Numbered from the stretch's first letter, positions 6,080 to 13,160 are shown. The stretch is DNA of 17,496 bases from Burkholderiaceae bacterium (GCA_947457745.1 CANGWT010000018.1:1-17496), one strand, 5' to 3'. Program-made: numbers and translations. The notes: generated by a model from the sequence alone, not told the origin.

Positions 6080-6640
6080 TTAAGCAGCTCTATTTTTTAA
6101 ATAGTGGATCACCCAAGCCGGGTCACTGTCACTTGGAAAGATGGGGTAGTGAACAGCCTCGATCACACCATCATTTGCAATCAGAGTAATGCGCTTTAAT
6201 AGCGTCATTCCAGCAGCAGCAAAGGTAGGCAAGCGCAACGCTTGCTGAAATTGATGATTTTCGTCACTTAGTACTGGAAATGGCAAATGTAAACGATCCG
6301 CCATCTCTTGTTGATATTCAGTGGACTGCACGCTCAGCCCTACAACATCGGCACCAAGCGACCGTAGCTCTTGATAGTGATCCCTAAATGAGCAGCTTTG
6401 TGGGGTACATCCCCTGGCTCCCGGGATTTGGTCCCATCCATCTGGCAATGGAACGTTGGGCTGCCCCGTCATTGGATAGCAGTAGATCACCAAGCACCCC
6501 TTAATTTCGCCAAGATTACATTTGCCATGAGCTGTTGTTCCTAGGGAGATAGCTGGCAAGCTCATACCTACCAAGTGATCAGCAGCTCCATCATCTTCAG
6601 GGATAGGTAAGTCGCCAGGTAATTGATTTAGATTTGTCAT
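6080..6640 (-). CDS. Peroxiredoxin (BCP/PrxQ-like, AhpC/TSA fold)
   Basis: A 186-residue thiol peroxidase that reduces hydroperoxides. Seen: LVIYCYPMTGQP as the beta-strand entering the active site, then GARGCTPQSCSFRDHYQEL, in which Cys78 is the probable peroxidatic and Cys83 the resolving cysteine, the five-residue spacing found in BCP/PrxQ (GCTxxxCxFRD). Later, VVGLSVQSTEYQQEMADRLHLPFPVLSD is typical of the fold. Unlike standard BCP, about a dozen residues (NVPLPDGWDQIP) are inserted between the tyrosine-proline strand and the cysteine loop. There is no signal peptide, so it is cytoplasmic. It begins 30 nt after the SRPBCC gene, probably in the same operon. Confidence 0.87.
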   Translation of the reverse strand: MTNLNQLPGDLPIPEDDGAADHLVGMSLPAISLGTTAHGKCNLGEIKGCLVIYCYPMTGQPNVPLPDGWDQIPGARGCTPQSCSFRDHYQELRSLGADVVGLSVQSTEYQQEMADRLHLPFPVLSDENHQFQQALRLPTFAAAGMTLLKRITLIANDGVIEAVHYPIFPSDSDPAWVIHYLKNRAA

Positions 6641-6670
6641 AAATGCAATCTTAGCCTACTGAGTCATGAT

Positions 6671-7237
6671 CTATCTACAAGTCTTTGGCGGCGCTGACCT
6701 CTTCAGCAATGCGACCTCGGCCATCGATTCAAACTGTCGACGCAAAATATTTTTGATGAAGAATTCGATAACCGCTGTCGGCACCAAGGAGTTCGGCTCA
6801 ATCTGAGCATCATATTTAAAGGTGGTGAGATCCCTCACTGAAAATAGCCGCCAACTTCCCTTGTAATACTTCGTGTCTCCGCTTAATTGCTCAAAAAGCA
6901 ATGCTTTGTTGGGGATCTCTACGTACTCCAACTCAGAACGCATCTCAAATGGAATGAACAGAATTCTTTCCTCAAGCAAGCGGGTGACCTTCACTTTATT
7001 TCCTGATCTAGAAAGCACTTTTGAGTCGACTATCCCGGGTAGATTTTTCGCGCCCTCATAGTCGGTAATAAATGCAAAGGCCTCACATAGAGTGATTGGC
7101 ACCTCATAGCTTGCGTTCACCTGAAAGCGATCGCCAGCTCTCGTGACAGCGACTTTTAAGTCATACGCATTAGATGACTCTTGCGCTAAGGCAATGCCGC
7201 ACGATGCAATCAGGAAAAAGTAAAGGAGCTGCTTCAT
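6671..7237 (-). CDS. Exported SRPBCC (START-like) family protein
   Basis: A 188-residue protein with a cleavable signal peptide (MKQLLYFFLIASCGIALAQ, cleavage near ALA-QE) and then one SRPBCC/COQ10-like ligand-binding domain. Seen: FQVNASYEVPITLCEAFAFITDYEGAKNLPGIVDSKVLS, the usual opening helix-grip pattern, then LLEERILFIPFEMRSELEYVE, GDTKYYKGSWRLF, and the long C-terminal helix ending FIKNILRRQFESMAEVAL. It would bind a hydrophobic ligand in the periplasm; the ligand is unknown. It sits 28 nt after the DUF1003 gene and 30 nt before the peroxiredoxin gene on the same strand. Confidence 0.83.
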   Translation of the reverse strand: MKQLLYFFLIASCGIALAQESSNAYDLKVAVTRAGDRFQVNASYEVPITLCEAFAFITDYEGAKNLPGIVDSKVLSRSGNKVKVTRLLEERILFIPFEMRSELEYVEIPNKALLFEQLSGDTKYYKGSWRLFSVRDLTTFKYDAQIEPNSLVPTAVIEFFIKNILRRQFESMAEVALLKRSAPPKTCR

Positions 7238-7265
7238 GCTGGTAGTTTGGTGGTATTAAAGTGGC

Positions 7266-7781
7266 CTACTTACGAATACCATCTAGTTTTTCACTTAAAG
7301 CCTCAACAGCCTTTGTTAAAGCGAATAACTCTTTTTCTTTTAACAGATCAATTTTCTGGTGCAGGAGTTCAATCTCTAACTCAGCCTTCACATTGACCTC
7401 AAAATCATTACTAGCCTGTTGACGATCTATTTCTGAAAGTCGATTCTGACTCATCATGATTGCTGGGGCGGTATATGCAGCCTGAAAAGAAAGCATCAAA
7501 TTAAGCAAAATAAATGGGTAGGGATCCCATGTATTTGTGTTGTTCATTGAGTTGTAACCAATCCAAGCAAAAATACATCCACTTTGAATCAGAATAAACT
7601 TCCAGGAACCCACTGTTTTTGCGACAGTATCAGAAATTTTCTGGCCAGTCGTTAACCCTGGAGCGTAACCCTCTACATGACTTGAGATATTGCTGGGGAA
7701 GCCTTTGCGATGCTTTCGCCTATGGCTCCTAAGGGACTCTAGAATTTGAAGCTCTTCACTAGTGGGTGTAATTGCAGTCAT
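7266..7781 (-). CDS. DUF1003 membrane protein
   Basis: A 171-residue inner-membrane protein of the DUF1003 family, whose function is not established. Seen: a basic N-terminal region, the family motif GQKISDTVAKTVGSWKFI, a first membrane segment FILIQSGCIFAWIGYN, the hallmark DPYPFILLNLMLSFQAAYTAPAIMMSQNR as the second segment, and a cytoplasmic coiled-coil tail rich in Glu and Lys (AELEIELLHQKIDLLKEKE). A TTG at 7865 would add 28 unrelated residues; ATG at 7779-7781 has a GAGG ribosome site at good spacing and is chosen. It follows the HAD gene by 93 nt and precedes the SRPBCC gene by 28 nt. Confidence 0.87.
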   Translation of the reverse strand: MTAITPTSEELQILESLRSHRRKHRKGFPSNISSHVEGYAPGLTTGQKISDTVAKTVGSWKFILIQSGCIFAWIGYNSMNNTNTWDPYPFILLNLMLSFQAAYTAPAIMMSQNRLSEIDRQQASNDFEVNVKAELEIELLHQKIDLLKEKELFALTKAVEALSEKLDGIRK

Positions 7782-7874
7782 AGTCCCTCGCTTTCTGTAT
7801 ATAGCTACTTTACGCTTATCGCGAGAATGTATGGCTCGGCATCTGGGATGCCTATCTAAACTCAAAACCCCGAA

Positions 7875-8558
7875 TTAAATTACTTCCAACACCTTACTTA
7901 AGGAGCTGCCCTCGTAATTTGGCCTCTCACCAATTTCTTCAAATGGATGCCCTAAGCGATTAACCCAAAAGACATCAAAACCAAACCACTTGGCTGCTAG
8001 TGCATCCCATGCGTTACTAGATACAAACAGAATCTCTTCCCTCTTAACAGGAAATGCTTCTAGTAAAAGTCCATATGCTTGAGGGTCTGTTTTAAAAAGA
8101 CGCACATCCTCAATCGTCACAACTTTATCTAGATAAGGCTTTAAGCCATTACTCTCCACAACAGTAGCGAGCATCTCTCTGCTACCGTTAGACAATATGG
8201 CTGTTGATAAACCCTTTTCTTTAATAGTCTTAAGAACATTCAAACTATCTTCAAAACCAGTGAGCTTGGCATATTGATCCATCAGCCGCTTTTCATATCC
8301 TGGTGTGAGATTCAAATTCATCCGCTTACAGACATAGCGTAAGGAACGAATCGTCAATTCCCAAAATGGCAGATAGTGCTTGCTACCACTAGGATTGGGA
8401 TCACTCATTGTTACTAGGCGTGTGTATTCAATTTGGCGATCTCGCCACATCAAAGCAAATGCTTGGCCATGCCCTGGAAATAGCTCTTCTGCTAATTGAC
8501 CCATGGAATAGACATCAAACAGTGTTCCATAAGCATCAAAAGCGATTAGCTTATACAT
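7875..8558 (-). CDS. HAD-superfamily haloacid dehalogenase, type II-like
   Basis: A 227-residue HAD hydrolase of the (S)-2-haloacid dehalogenase (type II) group, which replaces halogen by hydroxyl on short 2-haloacids through an aspartyl ester. Seen: FDAYGTLFD with nucleophile Asp8; MWRDRQIEYTRL with an Arg (about 39) where DehII uses Arg for halide and carboxylate binding; LSNGS (122-126); Lys156 in FKTDP; SSNAWDALAA (180-189) with the second acid. These match the dehalogenase pattern rather than generic phosphatases, though such genes are common in bacteria with no known haloacid exposure. ATG at 8556-8558 has an AAGGGA ribosome site. First gene of the - strand run through DUF1003, SRPBCC and peroxiredoxin. 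Confidence 0.87.
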   Translation of the reverse strand: MYKLIAFDAYGTLFDVYSMGQLAEELFPGHGQAFALMWRDRQIEYTRLVTMSDPNPSGSKHYLPFWELTIRSLRYVCKRMNLNLTPGYEKRLMDQYAKLTGFEDSLNVLKTIKEKGLSTAILSNGSREMLATVVESNGLKPYLDKVVTIEDVRLFKTDPQAYGLLLEAFPVKREEILFVSSNAWDALAAKWFGFDVFWVNRLGHPFEEIGERPNYEGSSLSKVLEVI

Positions 8559-8638
8559 ATGCGTCCCTTACTTTTTTATAATTTTCTATTGTCGTTTAAA
8601 AAATATCTCTGAAGCACAGCATTAAACCTATAAATGAG

Positions 8639-8672
8639 AAAACCACCCGGAGGTGGTTTTAGTTTTTCTTGC
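8639..8672 (-). terminator. sodC terminator; decayed copy A of the repeat family
   Basis: AAAACCACC (8639-8647) pairs with GGTGGTTTT (8652-8660) around a CGGA loop, a 9-bp bidirectional hairpin. On the minus strand the adjoining AAGAAAAACTAAAA spacer matches the spacer of the tRNA-terminator repeats further right, and TTAGCA stands where the others have CCACCA. The tRNA part beyond is not recognisable. It ends sodC and the convergent-free spacer before the HAD gene. Confidence 0.75.
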
Positions 8673-8707
8673 TAACCCTTACAGTAACTGGCGGAGCGTA
8701 CCCAATC

Positions 8708-9232
8708 TTACTTAATTAAGCCACATGCAATTCTTGGGCCAGAATTACCTGCTGGCTGTGATTTGTAATCATCGGGATCACGATGCACAACAACAGATTT
8801 TCCCAAAATACCAGTTGGCCCATTATTAACAGCAAAGCCACTTAGCTTTGCAGAGTAAATGGCATTACCGTTAGCATCCGATTTAATGTTTGGCATGTCT
8901 CCAGCATGATTAGCTCCACTTCCAGGCATTCCATGCGGCTTTGTGTCTGGATTAAAGTGGCCACCAGCGCTAGTCGCGTCAGGGGCGGAGCAATCTCCTT
9001 TTTCATGAACATGAAATCCTTGCTCAGCATTGGGTTTTAGTCCGGAAAAGTTTCCAGTAACCAAAACATCATGCCCTTGCCAGACAAAATTTACTGTGCC
9101 TTTTGTATTTGAGCCTGAGCGTGACTCTAAGCTGGCGGACGCTTTTTGACCGGTACCATGCTCCATTGACTGGCAAGCTGCCAGCAACAAAACCGATGCA
9201 GCACCGACTGATAGGGAAATTCTTTTAACCAT
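8708..9232 (-). CDS. sodC: Cu/Zn superoxide dismutase, lipoprotein
   Basis: A 174-residue periplasmic superoxide dismutase that converts superoxide to peroxide and oxygen. Signal with lipobox LAAC (Cys20) shows it is lipid-anchored, as in several bacterial SodC. Metal ligands are all present: His74 and His76 in GFHVHEKGDC, His92 in GGHFNP, His100 and His109 (HAGDMPN) with Asp112 for zinc, and His150 in VVVHRDPDD for copper. Cys81 and Cys170 (RIACG) form the conserved disulfide. ATG at 9230-9232 has an AGAGG ribosome site. Follows the COG4315-like lipoprotein gene by about 100 nt and may have its own promoter. Confidence 0.95.
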   Translation of the reverse strand: MVKRISLSVGAASVLLLAACQSMEHGTGQKASASLESRSGSNTKGTVNFVWQGHDVLVTGNFSGLKPNAEQGFHVHEKGDCSAPDATSAGGHFNPDTKPHGMPGSGANHAGDMPNIKSDANGNAIYSAKLSGFAVNNGPTGILGKSVVVHRDPDDYKSQPAGNSGPRIACGLIK

Positions 9233-9261
9233 TGTTTGCCTCTTTCTATTTATGTAGACTC

Positions 9262-9290
9262 AGAATAGATCTTGTACTGACACCCTTCAA
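9262..9290 (-). promoter_or_regulatory. Possible sodC promoter
   Basis: On the minus strand TTGAAG (9290-9285), a 17-bp spacer and TATTCT (9267-9262) form a reasonable sigma-70 promoter about 30 nt ahead of the sodC start. Confidence 0.3.
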
Positions 9291-9332
9291 GCAAAATAAA
9301 CACCATACTACAAGTAGTCTAGTTGACTTACT

Positions 9333-9728
9333 TTACATCTTAATAATGCGCCAAGCACCTTCTGAGCGACCATCACCAATCTTATCGCCAGGCTTGACAT
9401 CTTTGACATAGAAATACAAAGGCATACCATTAAACGCTAACTGCTTTTTTCCATCATCGCGGGTAATCACTGAATAATCACCAGACACAGCCGGACTGCC
9501 TTCCACCAATAGTGGTGGCCAATTGCTTGCACACATACCATTACAAACTGACTTGCCTGAACCAACGACATCCTTGTTATAGGTGTACAAGGTCATGCTA
9601 TTGTTTCCAGCCAATACACCATCGTTAGCCTTAGTAAATGGTGCCAATGCTACTCCGGTCATCGATGCACAGGCAGCCAATGTAGCTGTAGCCACTAAAG
9701 CCATTAATAAACTTTTTATGCGATTCAT
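9333..9728 (-). CDS. COG4315-type lipoprotein (secreted repeat family)
   Basis: A 131-residue lipoprotein, function unknown. Signal MNRIKSLLMALVATATLAAC has lipobox LAAC with Cys20. The mature part has two copies of the Lipoprotein_15/COG4315 unit: MTLYTYNKDVVGSGKSVCNGMCASNWPPL, whose cysteines 62 and 66 are a conserved pair, and KQLAFNGMPLYFYVKDVKPGDKIGDG. A TTG-like upstream start at 9800 would put 24 hydrophilic residues before the signal; ATG at 9726-9728 follows an excellent AGAGGTG ribosome site and is preferred. It lies between the MAPEG gene and sodC in a - strand envelope cluster. Confidence 0.88.
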   Translation of the reverse strand: MNRIKSLLMALVATATLAACASMTGVALAPFTKANDGVLAGNNSMTLYTYNKDVVGSGKSVCNGMCASNWPPLLVEGSPAVSGDYSVITRDDGKKQLAFNGMPLYFYVKDVKPGDKIGDGRSEGAWRIIKM

Positions 9729-9821
9729 ATTCACCTCTTTTTGGTTGATGTAATACTTTAACTCCAATTTAAGTCTGTCGCTTTGAATAGCATCCGCCAC
9801 CTATCCCACGAATACCTAACC

Positions 9822-10220
9822 CTAAGCAGCCAGCTTATATAGGGCCAACCCTAAGTTCAACACGGCCAATGTAATTAGCGTGCCAAATGTGAGCATCATT
9901 CCTAATACACGCTTACTGAAATCTGGTGGGGGCACATTAATACCTACGGCGTGAATCAGACGCCCAATGATTAAAGTAATTCCAGCAATGGAAATTAACC
10001 ACCAGGGTGCACCATTTAGCTCAAGACAAGCAATTAAGAGGATTCCCAAAGGAACATATTCAGCAAAGTTGCCTTGGGCACGAATTGCTCTTTCTAAATC
10101 CTCATGGCCACCACTTCCTAAACCAACCTTATTCTTTCTTCTCAGGCCAATGACTTCAAAAGAGAGTTTTACAAAGATGATGGTTAATACAGAGGCAATG
10201 ATTGAGGTAACTAGTAACAT
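9822..10220 (-). CDS. MAPEG family membrane protein
   Basis: A 132-residue integral membrane protein of the MAPEG family, which in bacteria and eukaryotes includes glutathione-dependent transferases and peroxidases. Four hydrophobic segments are visible, near residues 1-22, 55-70, 75-90 and 105-130. The family signature RAIRAQGNFAEYVPLGILL follows the first, with ELNGAP and GRLIHAVG further on. GHEDLERA before the motif is typical. ATG at 10218-10220 has a GGGAG ribosome site. Likely substrates are lipid hydroperoxides or electrophiles, but that is by family only. First gene of the run MAPEG, COG4315-like lipoprotein, sodC. Confidence 0.88.
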   Translation of the reverse strand: MLLVTSIIASVLTIIFVKLSFEVIGLRRKNKVGLGSGGHEDLERAIRAQGNFAEYVPLGILLIACLELNGAPWWLISIAGITLIIGRLIHAVGINVPPPDFSKRVLGMMLTFGTLITLAVLNLGLALYKLAA

Positions 10221-10264
10221 TTAAGGCTCCCGAAAGAATTTCTAAATATTACTCAGAAAATGAA

Positions 10265-10332
10265 AAAACCACCCGCAGGTGGTTTTAGTATTTCTTAGCG
10301 GTCAGGGGGGATCCAACCACCGATATAAGGAA
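10265..10332 (-). repeat. tRNA-terminator repeat, copy B
   Basis: Hairpin AAAACCACC (10265-10273) / GGTGGTTTT (10278-10286), then the spacer, then a decayed tRNA 3' end. On the minus strand the order is T-arm-like GTGGTTGGATCC, CCGCTA in place of CCACCA, AAGAAATACTAAAA and the hairpin. Upstream bases AATTCC...TATCGGTGG align with copy D and with the 3' half of tRNA-Phe as recalled. It directly follows the 50-codon lipoprotein gene and probably terminates it. Confidence 0.6.
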
Positions 10333-10485
10333 TTATCGACCTTGGCAGGCAAGGGGCATCTCCCATAAAGGCTTGTCTTGGGTATAGTCACAATTAACGC
10401 CTACAGACGATGTTGTGCTCGCAAGACAACCACTTAATACCAAGGCGAGTAGGACAGAAGTGAAAGCAATTAACAAAATTTTCAT
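10333..10485 (-). CDS. Very small lipoprotein, unknown function
   Basis: A 50-residue protein: signal MKILLIAFTSVLLALVLSGC with lipobox LSGC (Cys20), followed by about 30 residues that contain two more cysteines (NCDYTQ and PLACQGR) and the phrase DKPLWEMP. ATG at 10483-10485 has a GGTGA ribosome site about 8 nt upstream, and the stop TAA is at 10335-10333. It is shorter than usual ORF cut-offs, so it is easily missed. It matches no family that I recognise. The lipobox, ribosome site and following terminator (copy B) argue that it is real. Confidence 0.68.
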   Translation of the reverse strand: MKILLIAFTSVLLALVLSGCLASTTSSVGVNCDYTQDKPLWEMPLACQGR

Positions 10486-10525
10486 ATAAATCACCAGTAA
10501 TTAATTTGTATAAATTCTAATGGTA

Positions 10526-10600
10526 AAAACTACCTGAAGGTGGTTTTGGTATTTCTTGGTGGCCCAAGGCGGAAGCGACCCGAGCTAAGGATGCTGTAAG
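10526..10600 (-). repeat. tRNA-terminator repeat, copy C
   Basis: Hairpin AAAACTACC (10526-10534) / GGTGGTTTT (10539-10547), one G-T pair. On the minus strand the tRNA-like part ends in CTTCCGCCTTGGGCCACCA (CCA complement at 10557-10559) and is followed by AAGAAATACCAAAA and the hairpin. It lies between two divergently transcribed genes, so it terminates neither of them. Confidence 0.65.
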
Positions 10601-10628
10601 CTACAAGTCCACAAATTAAGAGCTAATC

Positions 10629-11390
10629 ATGAAGCGACTCATTATCACCTTAGTATTTCTGCTTTTCTCAGGCCCATCATCTGCTGAGATTATTCAAGTT
10701 CCTGGGCCCTATGGCGATACAACAACTGCTTACTGGGGGAACTTAAACTCAAAGGCTGTGCTTTTATTCTTTCCAGGCGGCGATGGAAGTTTTGATATTG
10801 CCTCTAGAAATCCTCCAAAACCACCGTGGGTTTTATCTAAACTCTACGATGCTAGCCAAAAGGTTTCTGGTCTAGACTTGGTCTTTGTTGATAGCCCACA
10901 CTCCTTGGGAATGCGAGGCGGAAATATAGGTCCCCGATACACGAAAGAGCATTTATCTCGATCTTTAAGTGTCATCCAGTTTTATAAAGAGAAAACAAAA
11001 AAACCAATTTATCTTATTGGTCATAGTAATGGCGCCATTAGCCTTTCAGAGCTTCTAAATCAATCGAAAAATAAGCAACAACTTCTAGCTGGAGTTATTT
11101 TTAGCGGCAGTCGAAATGAAACCAGCATTGATGGGTCGCCCAATATTCCAGTCCTTTTTTTACATCACGAGGATGATGCCAATGGAAGATGGACCTCTTA
11201 TTCAAATGCTGAAAGTCTTTATAAGAAAGTTAAGGCAATAAATTCAGGCCCCACCAAGTTCTCAACAGTTCATGGGGGAGTAGCCGGCGGCGATCCATCC
11301 ACCAGCGGGCACCATATGTATGAGGGGTCTTTTGACGAGGCCGCTAATTACATTTGGGAGTTCATTTTTTCACAAGATATGCCAAAATAA
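10629..11390 (+). CDS. Exported alpha/beta-hydrolase
   Basis: A 253-residue secreted hydrolase. Signal peptide MKRLIITLVFLLFSGPSSA, cleavage before Glu20. Seen: FFPGGDGSF as the oxyanion-side turn, nucleophile elbow GHSNG (131-135, Ser133), an acid in HHEDDANG (Asp182 or 183), and a histidine in SGHHMY (228-229), which together form a plausible Ser-Asp-His triad. It would act on an ester or peptide in the periplasm or outside; the substrate is unknown. ATG at 10629 has an AAGAG ribosome site. It is monocistronic, ending 1 nt before the copy D hairpin. Confidence 0.82.
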   Translation: MKRLIITLVFLLFSGPSSAEIIQVPGPYGDTTTAYWGNLNSKAVLLFFPGGDGSFDIASRNPPKPPWVLSKLYDASQKVSGLDLVFVDSPHSLGMRGGNIGPRYTKEHLSRSLSVIQFYKEKTKKPIYLIGHSNGAISLSELLNQSKNKQQLLAGVIFSGSRNETSIDGSPNIPVLFLHHEDDANGRWTSYSNAESLYKKVKAINSGPTKFSTVHGGVAGGDPSTSGHHMYEGSFDEAANYIWEFIFSQDMPK

Positions 11391-11468
11391 AAAACCGCCC
11401 GAAGGTAGTTTTAGTGTTTCTTGGTGGCCCGGGCGCAATCGAACCACTGATACATGGAATTGATTCAT
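11391..11468 (-). repeat. tRNA-terminator repeat, copy D (tRNA-Phe 3' half-like)
   Basis: Hairpin AAAACCGCC (11391-11399) / GGTAGTTTT (11404-11412), with one mismatch and one G-T pair. On the minus strand it is preceded by a tRNA 3' end with GTGGTTCGATTGCGCC as T-arm and GGGCCACCA as acceptor end (CCA complement 11422-11424). Further upstream, AATTCCATGTATCAGTGG matches the 3' anticodon-stem and variable region of tRNA-Phe as recalled. The T-stem no longer pairs fully and there is no 5' half, so it is not a tRNA gene. This is the best-preserved copy. Confidence 0.68.
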
Positions 11469-11625
11469 CACCATCTTTTACAGTAACCGACTCCATTTTT
11501 GTTATAGAGCTTGATATACCAGATAGAACAAAGCCAACCTCTTGAGCATAAAGATCGGCTGACTCTGAAAACTTTTCTAATGTGCTATCAAATACATATA
11601 GGTTGCCATCTTCAATGACGTGATC
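11456..11625 (-). pseudogene. Decayed reading frame downstream of the histidine kinase
   Basis: After a TAA at 11628-11626 the minus-strand frame stays open for about 87 codons, to a stop at 11362. The first 55 or so codons read like real protein (for example DGNLYVFDSTLEKFSESADL and ITKMESVTVKDGDESIP), but there is no start codon before residue 44. The coding look ends where repeat copy D begins. It is probably the tail of a broken gene joined to the tRNA-derived repeat. I do not recognise the family. Confidence 0.35.
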
Positions 11626-11655
11626 TTAATTATTAGGCGAACAAATGGAGCCTTA

Positions 11656-13104
11656 TTAATATGCTTGTGGCAACTTAATGACAAATCTCGCTCCACCCGT
11701 AACAGCATCCTCATATTGGATAGAGCCTCCATACCTGCTGACGATATGCTTACAAAGCCATAGTCCTAGACCCATGCCAGTCTGCTTGGTAGTGCTCAAC
11801 AACTCAAATAGTTGAGATTTGAAGTCCCCAGGTACACCTGAGCCATTGTCAGAAACACTTAATTGAACAGACTTGCCATCCCTAATAGCCTCCATAGCAA
11901 TACGACGCTGGAGCGTGCCTGAATTTGCCAATGCCTGAATCGCGTTATTGAGTAAATTTAATATCACTTGTTCAATTTCAGCTGAATTAACCTTAATAAC
12001 TAAACCATCATCAACTCGAAGCTGAATTTGGATGTTCTTAGACTTGAGTTCAGGCTTAACAATATCTAGAACTTTTGCTATCAAATCGCCCAATAGAACT
12101 TCTTGAGCATTGGATGCGCCCTCTGTAAATATTGACCTGAGTGACTTAACAATCGTTGCTGCCCGCTTGTTATCTTGCTCCAGGGAATCCAAGATTTCTT
12201 TTCCCAAGTCGGGATTAAGTACTCCTTTTTCCAACTTCATTTTCAGAAACTGGATATTAAGATTGGATGCGCCAAGAGGTTGATTGAGTTCGTGGGCAAT
12301 CGATGCAGATAAAGCGCCAGTTGCCGCAGTCTTATTAGCTTTCATTAAACCGTAGATGAGCCGCTCTTTTTCTTTGAGAAGCTCGCTAATCTTCTGATTT
12401 TCTTCTTTTATAGTCTTTAAGTCATTGGCAATTTGACTTTCTTTTTGAGTCTGCTTTTCTAAATAGAAACTGCCAAGAGCTACATACACCAAGATCGTAC
12501 TACCGTATCCAATCCATAAAAGGGTTAAGGCTAGAGCATCTTGAGCATATAAGAAGAAATTGGTTTGGGCGCTTCCAATCAATATCCAAAGCGTTCTACA
12601 GGTTTCCCCAAGTAAAGTAAACGCTGTTAAAAAAATTAGCCACTTCACCACTATTGTTCGATCTACTTTGTAATACTTTCTCAACTCCCATATTTGCCAT
12701 ACTAAGAGTAACTCTTGAGTAATTGTTATTAAGGCTACCCGATATTTAAAACTGTCTGGCATTGCCCTCAAGTAGTCATAGAGAAAGAAAATAAAGACTG
12801 GGATGAGCCATAAAACGATGGTCTGAATCTTAGTAAATGGGCGCTGATTCCAAGAACGATATACAAATATGAGAACAAAAACCGAAACAATAAATGAGGT
12901 ATTTGCTATTGTCAGGAAAAACTGATGTATCCACAAAGCAATACCAAAGCTAAAGGAGGACAGGGAAAAGATCCCTACGCTTAAGGGCCAATAAATGCTG
13001 AATCCACTTGCCCTATTAGCTCGATATTGATACAGGGCACTTAAAAACAATCCCAGACCAATTAATGAAAAAACAATAAAAAATATTTGGTTGGCTAGCT
13101 CCAT
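11656..13104 (-). CDS. Orphan membrane sensor histidine kinase
   Basis: A 482-residue sensor kinase. About seven hydrophobic segments fill residues 1-215 with very short connecting loops (7TM-type sensor, no large periplasmic domain), suggesting it senses something in or at the membrane. A coiled coil (about 216-255) leads to the H box IAHELNQPLGA with phospho-acceptor His271, then N box EQVILNLLNNAIQAL (about 378-392), G1 DNGSGVP (419-425) and G2 TGMGLGLWL. HELNQPL is typical of the HPK4 group (NtrB/DctB/FixL-like). No response regulator gene is in the window, so its partner is elsewhere. ATG at 13102-13104 has no clear ribosome site. It is followed by the decayed frame and copy D. Confidence 0.93.
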   Translation of the reverse strand: MELANQIFFIVFSLIGLGLFLSALYQYRANRASGFSIYWPLSVGIFSLSSFSFGIALWIHQFFLTIANTSFIVSVFVLIFVYRSWNQRPFTKIQTIVLWLIPVFIFFLYDYLRAMPDSFKYRVALITITQELLLVWQIWELRKYYKVDRTIVVKWLIFLTAFTLLGETCRTLWILIGSAQTNFFLYAQDALALTLLWIGYGSTILVYVALGSFYLEKQTQKESQIANDLKTIKEENQKISELLKEKERLIYGLMKANKTAATGALSASIAHELNQPLGASNLNIQFLKMKLEKGVLNPDLGKEILDSLEQDNKRAATIVKSLRSIFTEGASNAQEVLLGDLIAKVLDIVKPELKSKNIQIQLRVDDGLVIKVNSAEIEQVILNLLNNAIQALANSGTLQRRIAMEAIRDGKSVQLSVSDNGSGVPGDFKSQLFELLSTTKQTGMGLGLWLCKHIVSRYGGSIQYEDAVTGGARFVIKLPQAY

Positions 13105-13160
13105 GAACTACATAGTACTAAAGAAGCTTAACAATGTCGTTTAAAACGATAAATCATATA

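Noticed and set aside
8586..8600. 12-mer TGTCGTTTAAAA shared by the leaders of the HAD gene (about 8590) and the histidine kinase gene (about 13134)
   Set aside because: Both lie about 30 nt ahead of a start, but a 12-mer match somewhere in 17 kb is expected by chance and the flanks do not match.
8842..9030. 62-residue minus-strand frame within sodC
   Set aside because: Overlaps sodC in another frame of the same strand; sodC has all metal ligands, so this is a shadow.
11354..11545. 63-residue plus-strand frame overlapping the end of the hydrolase gene and copy D
   Set aside because: It runs through the hairpin and the tRNA-like remnant, overlaps the hydrolase end in another frame, and has no protein character.
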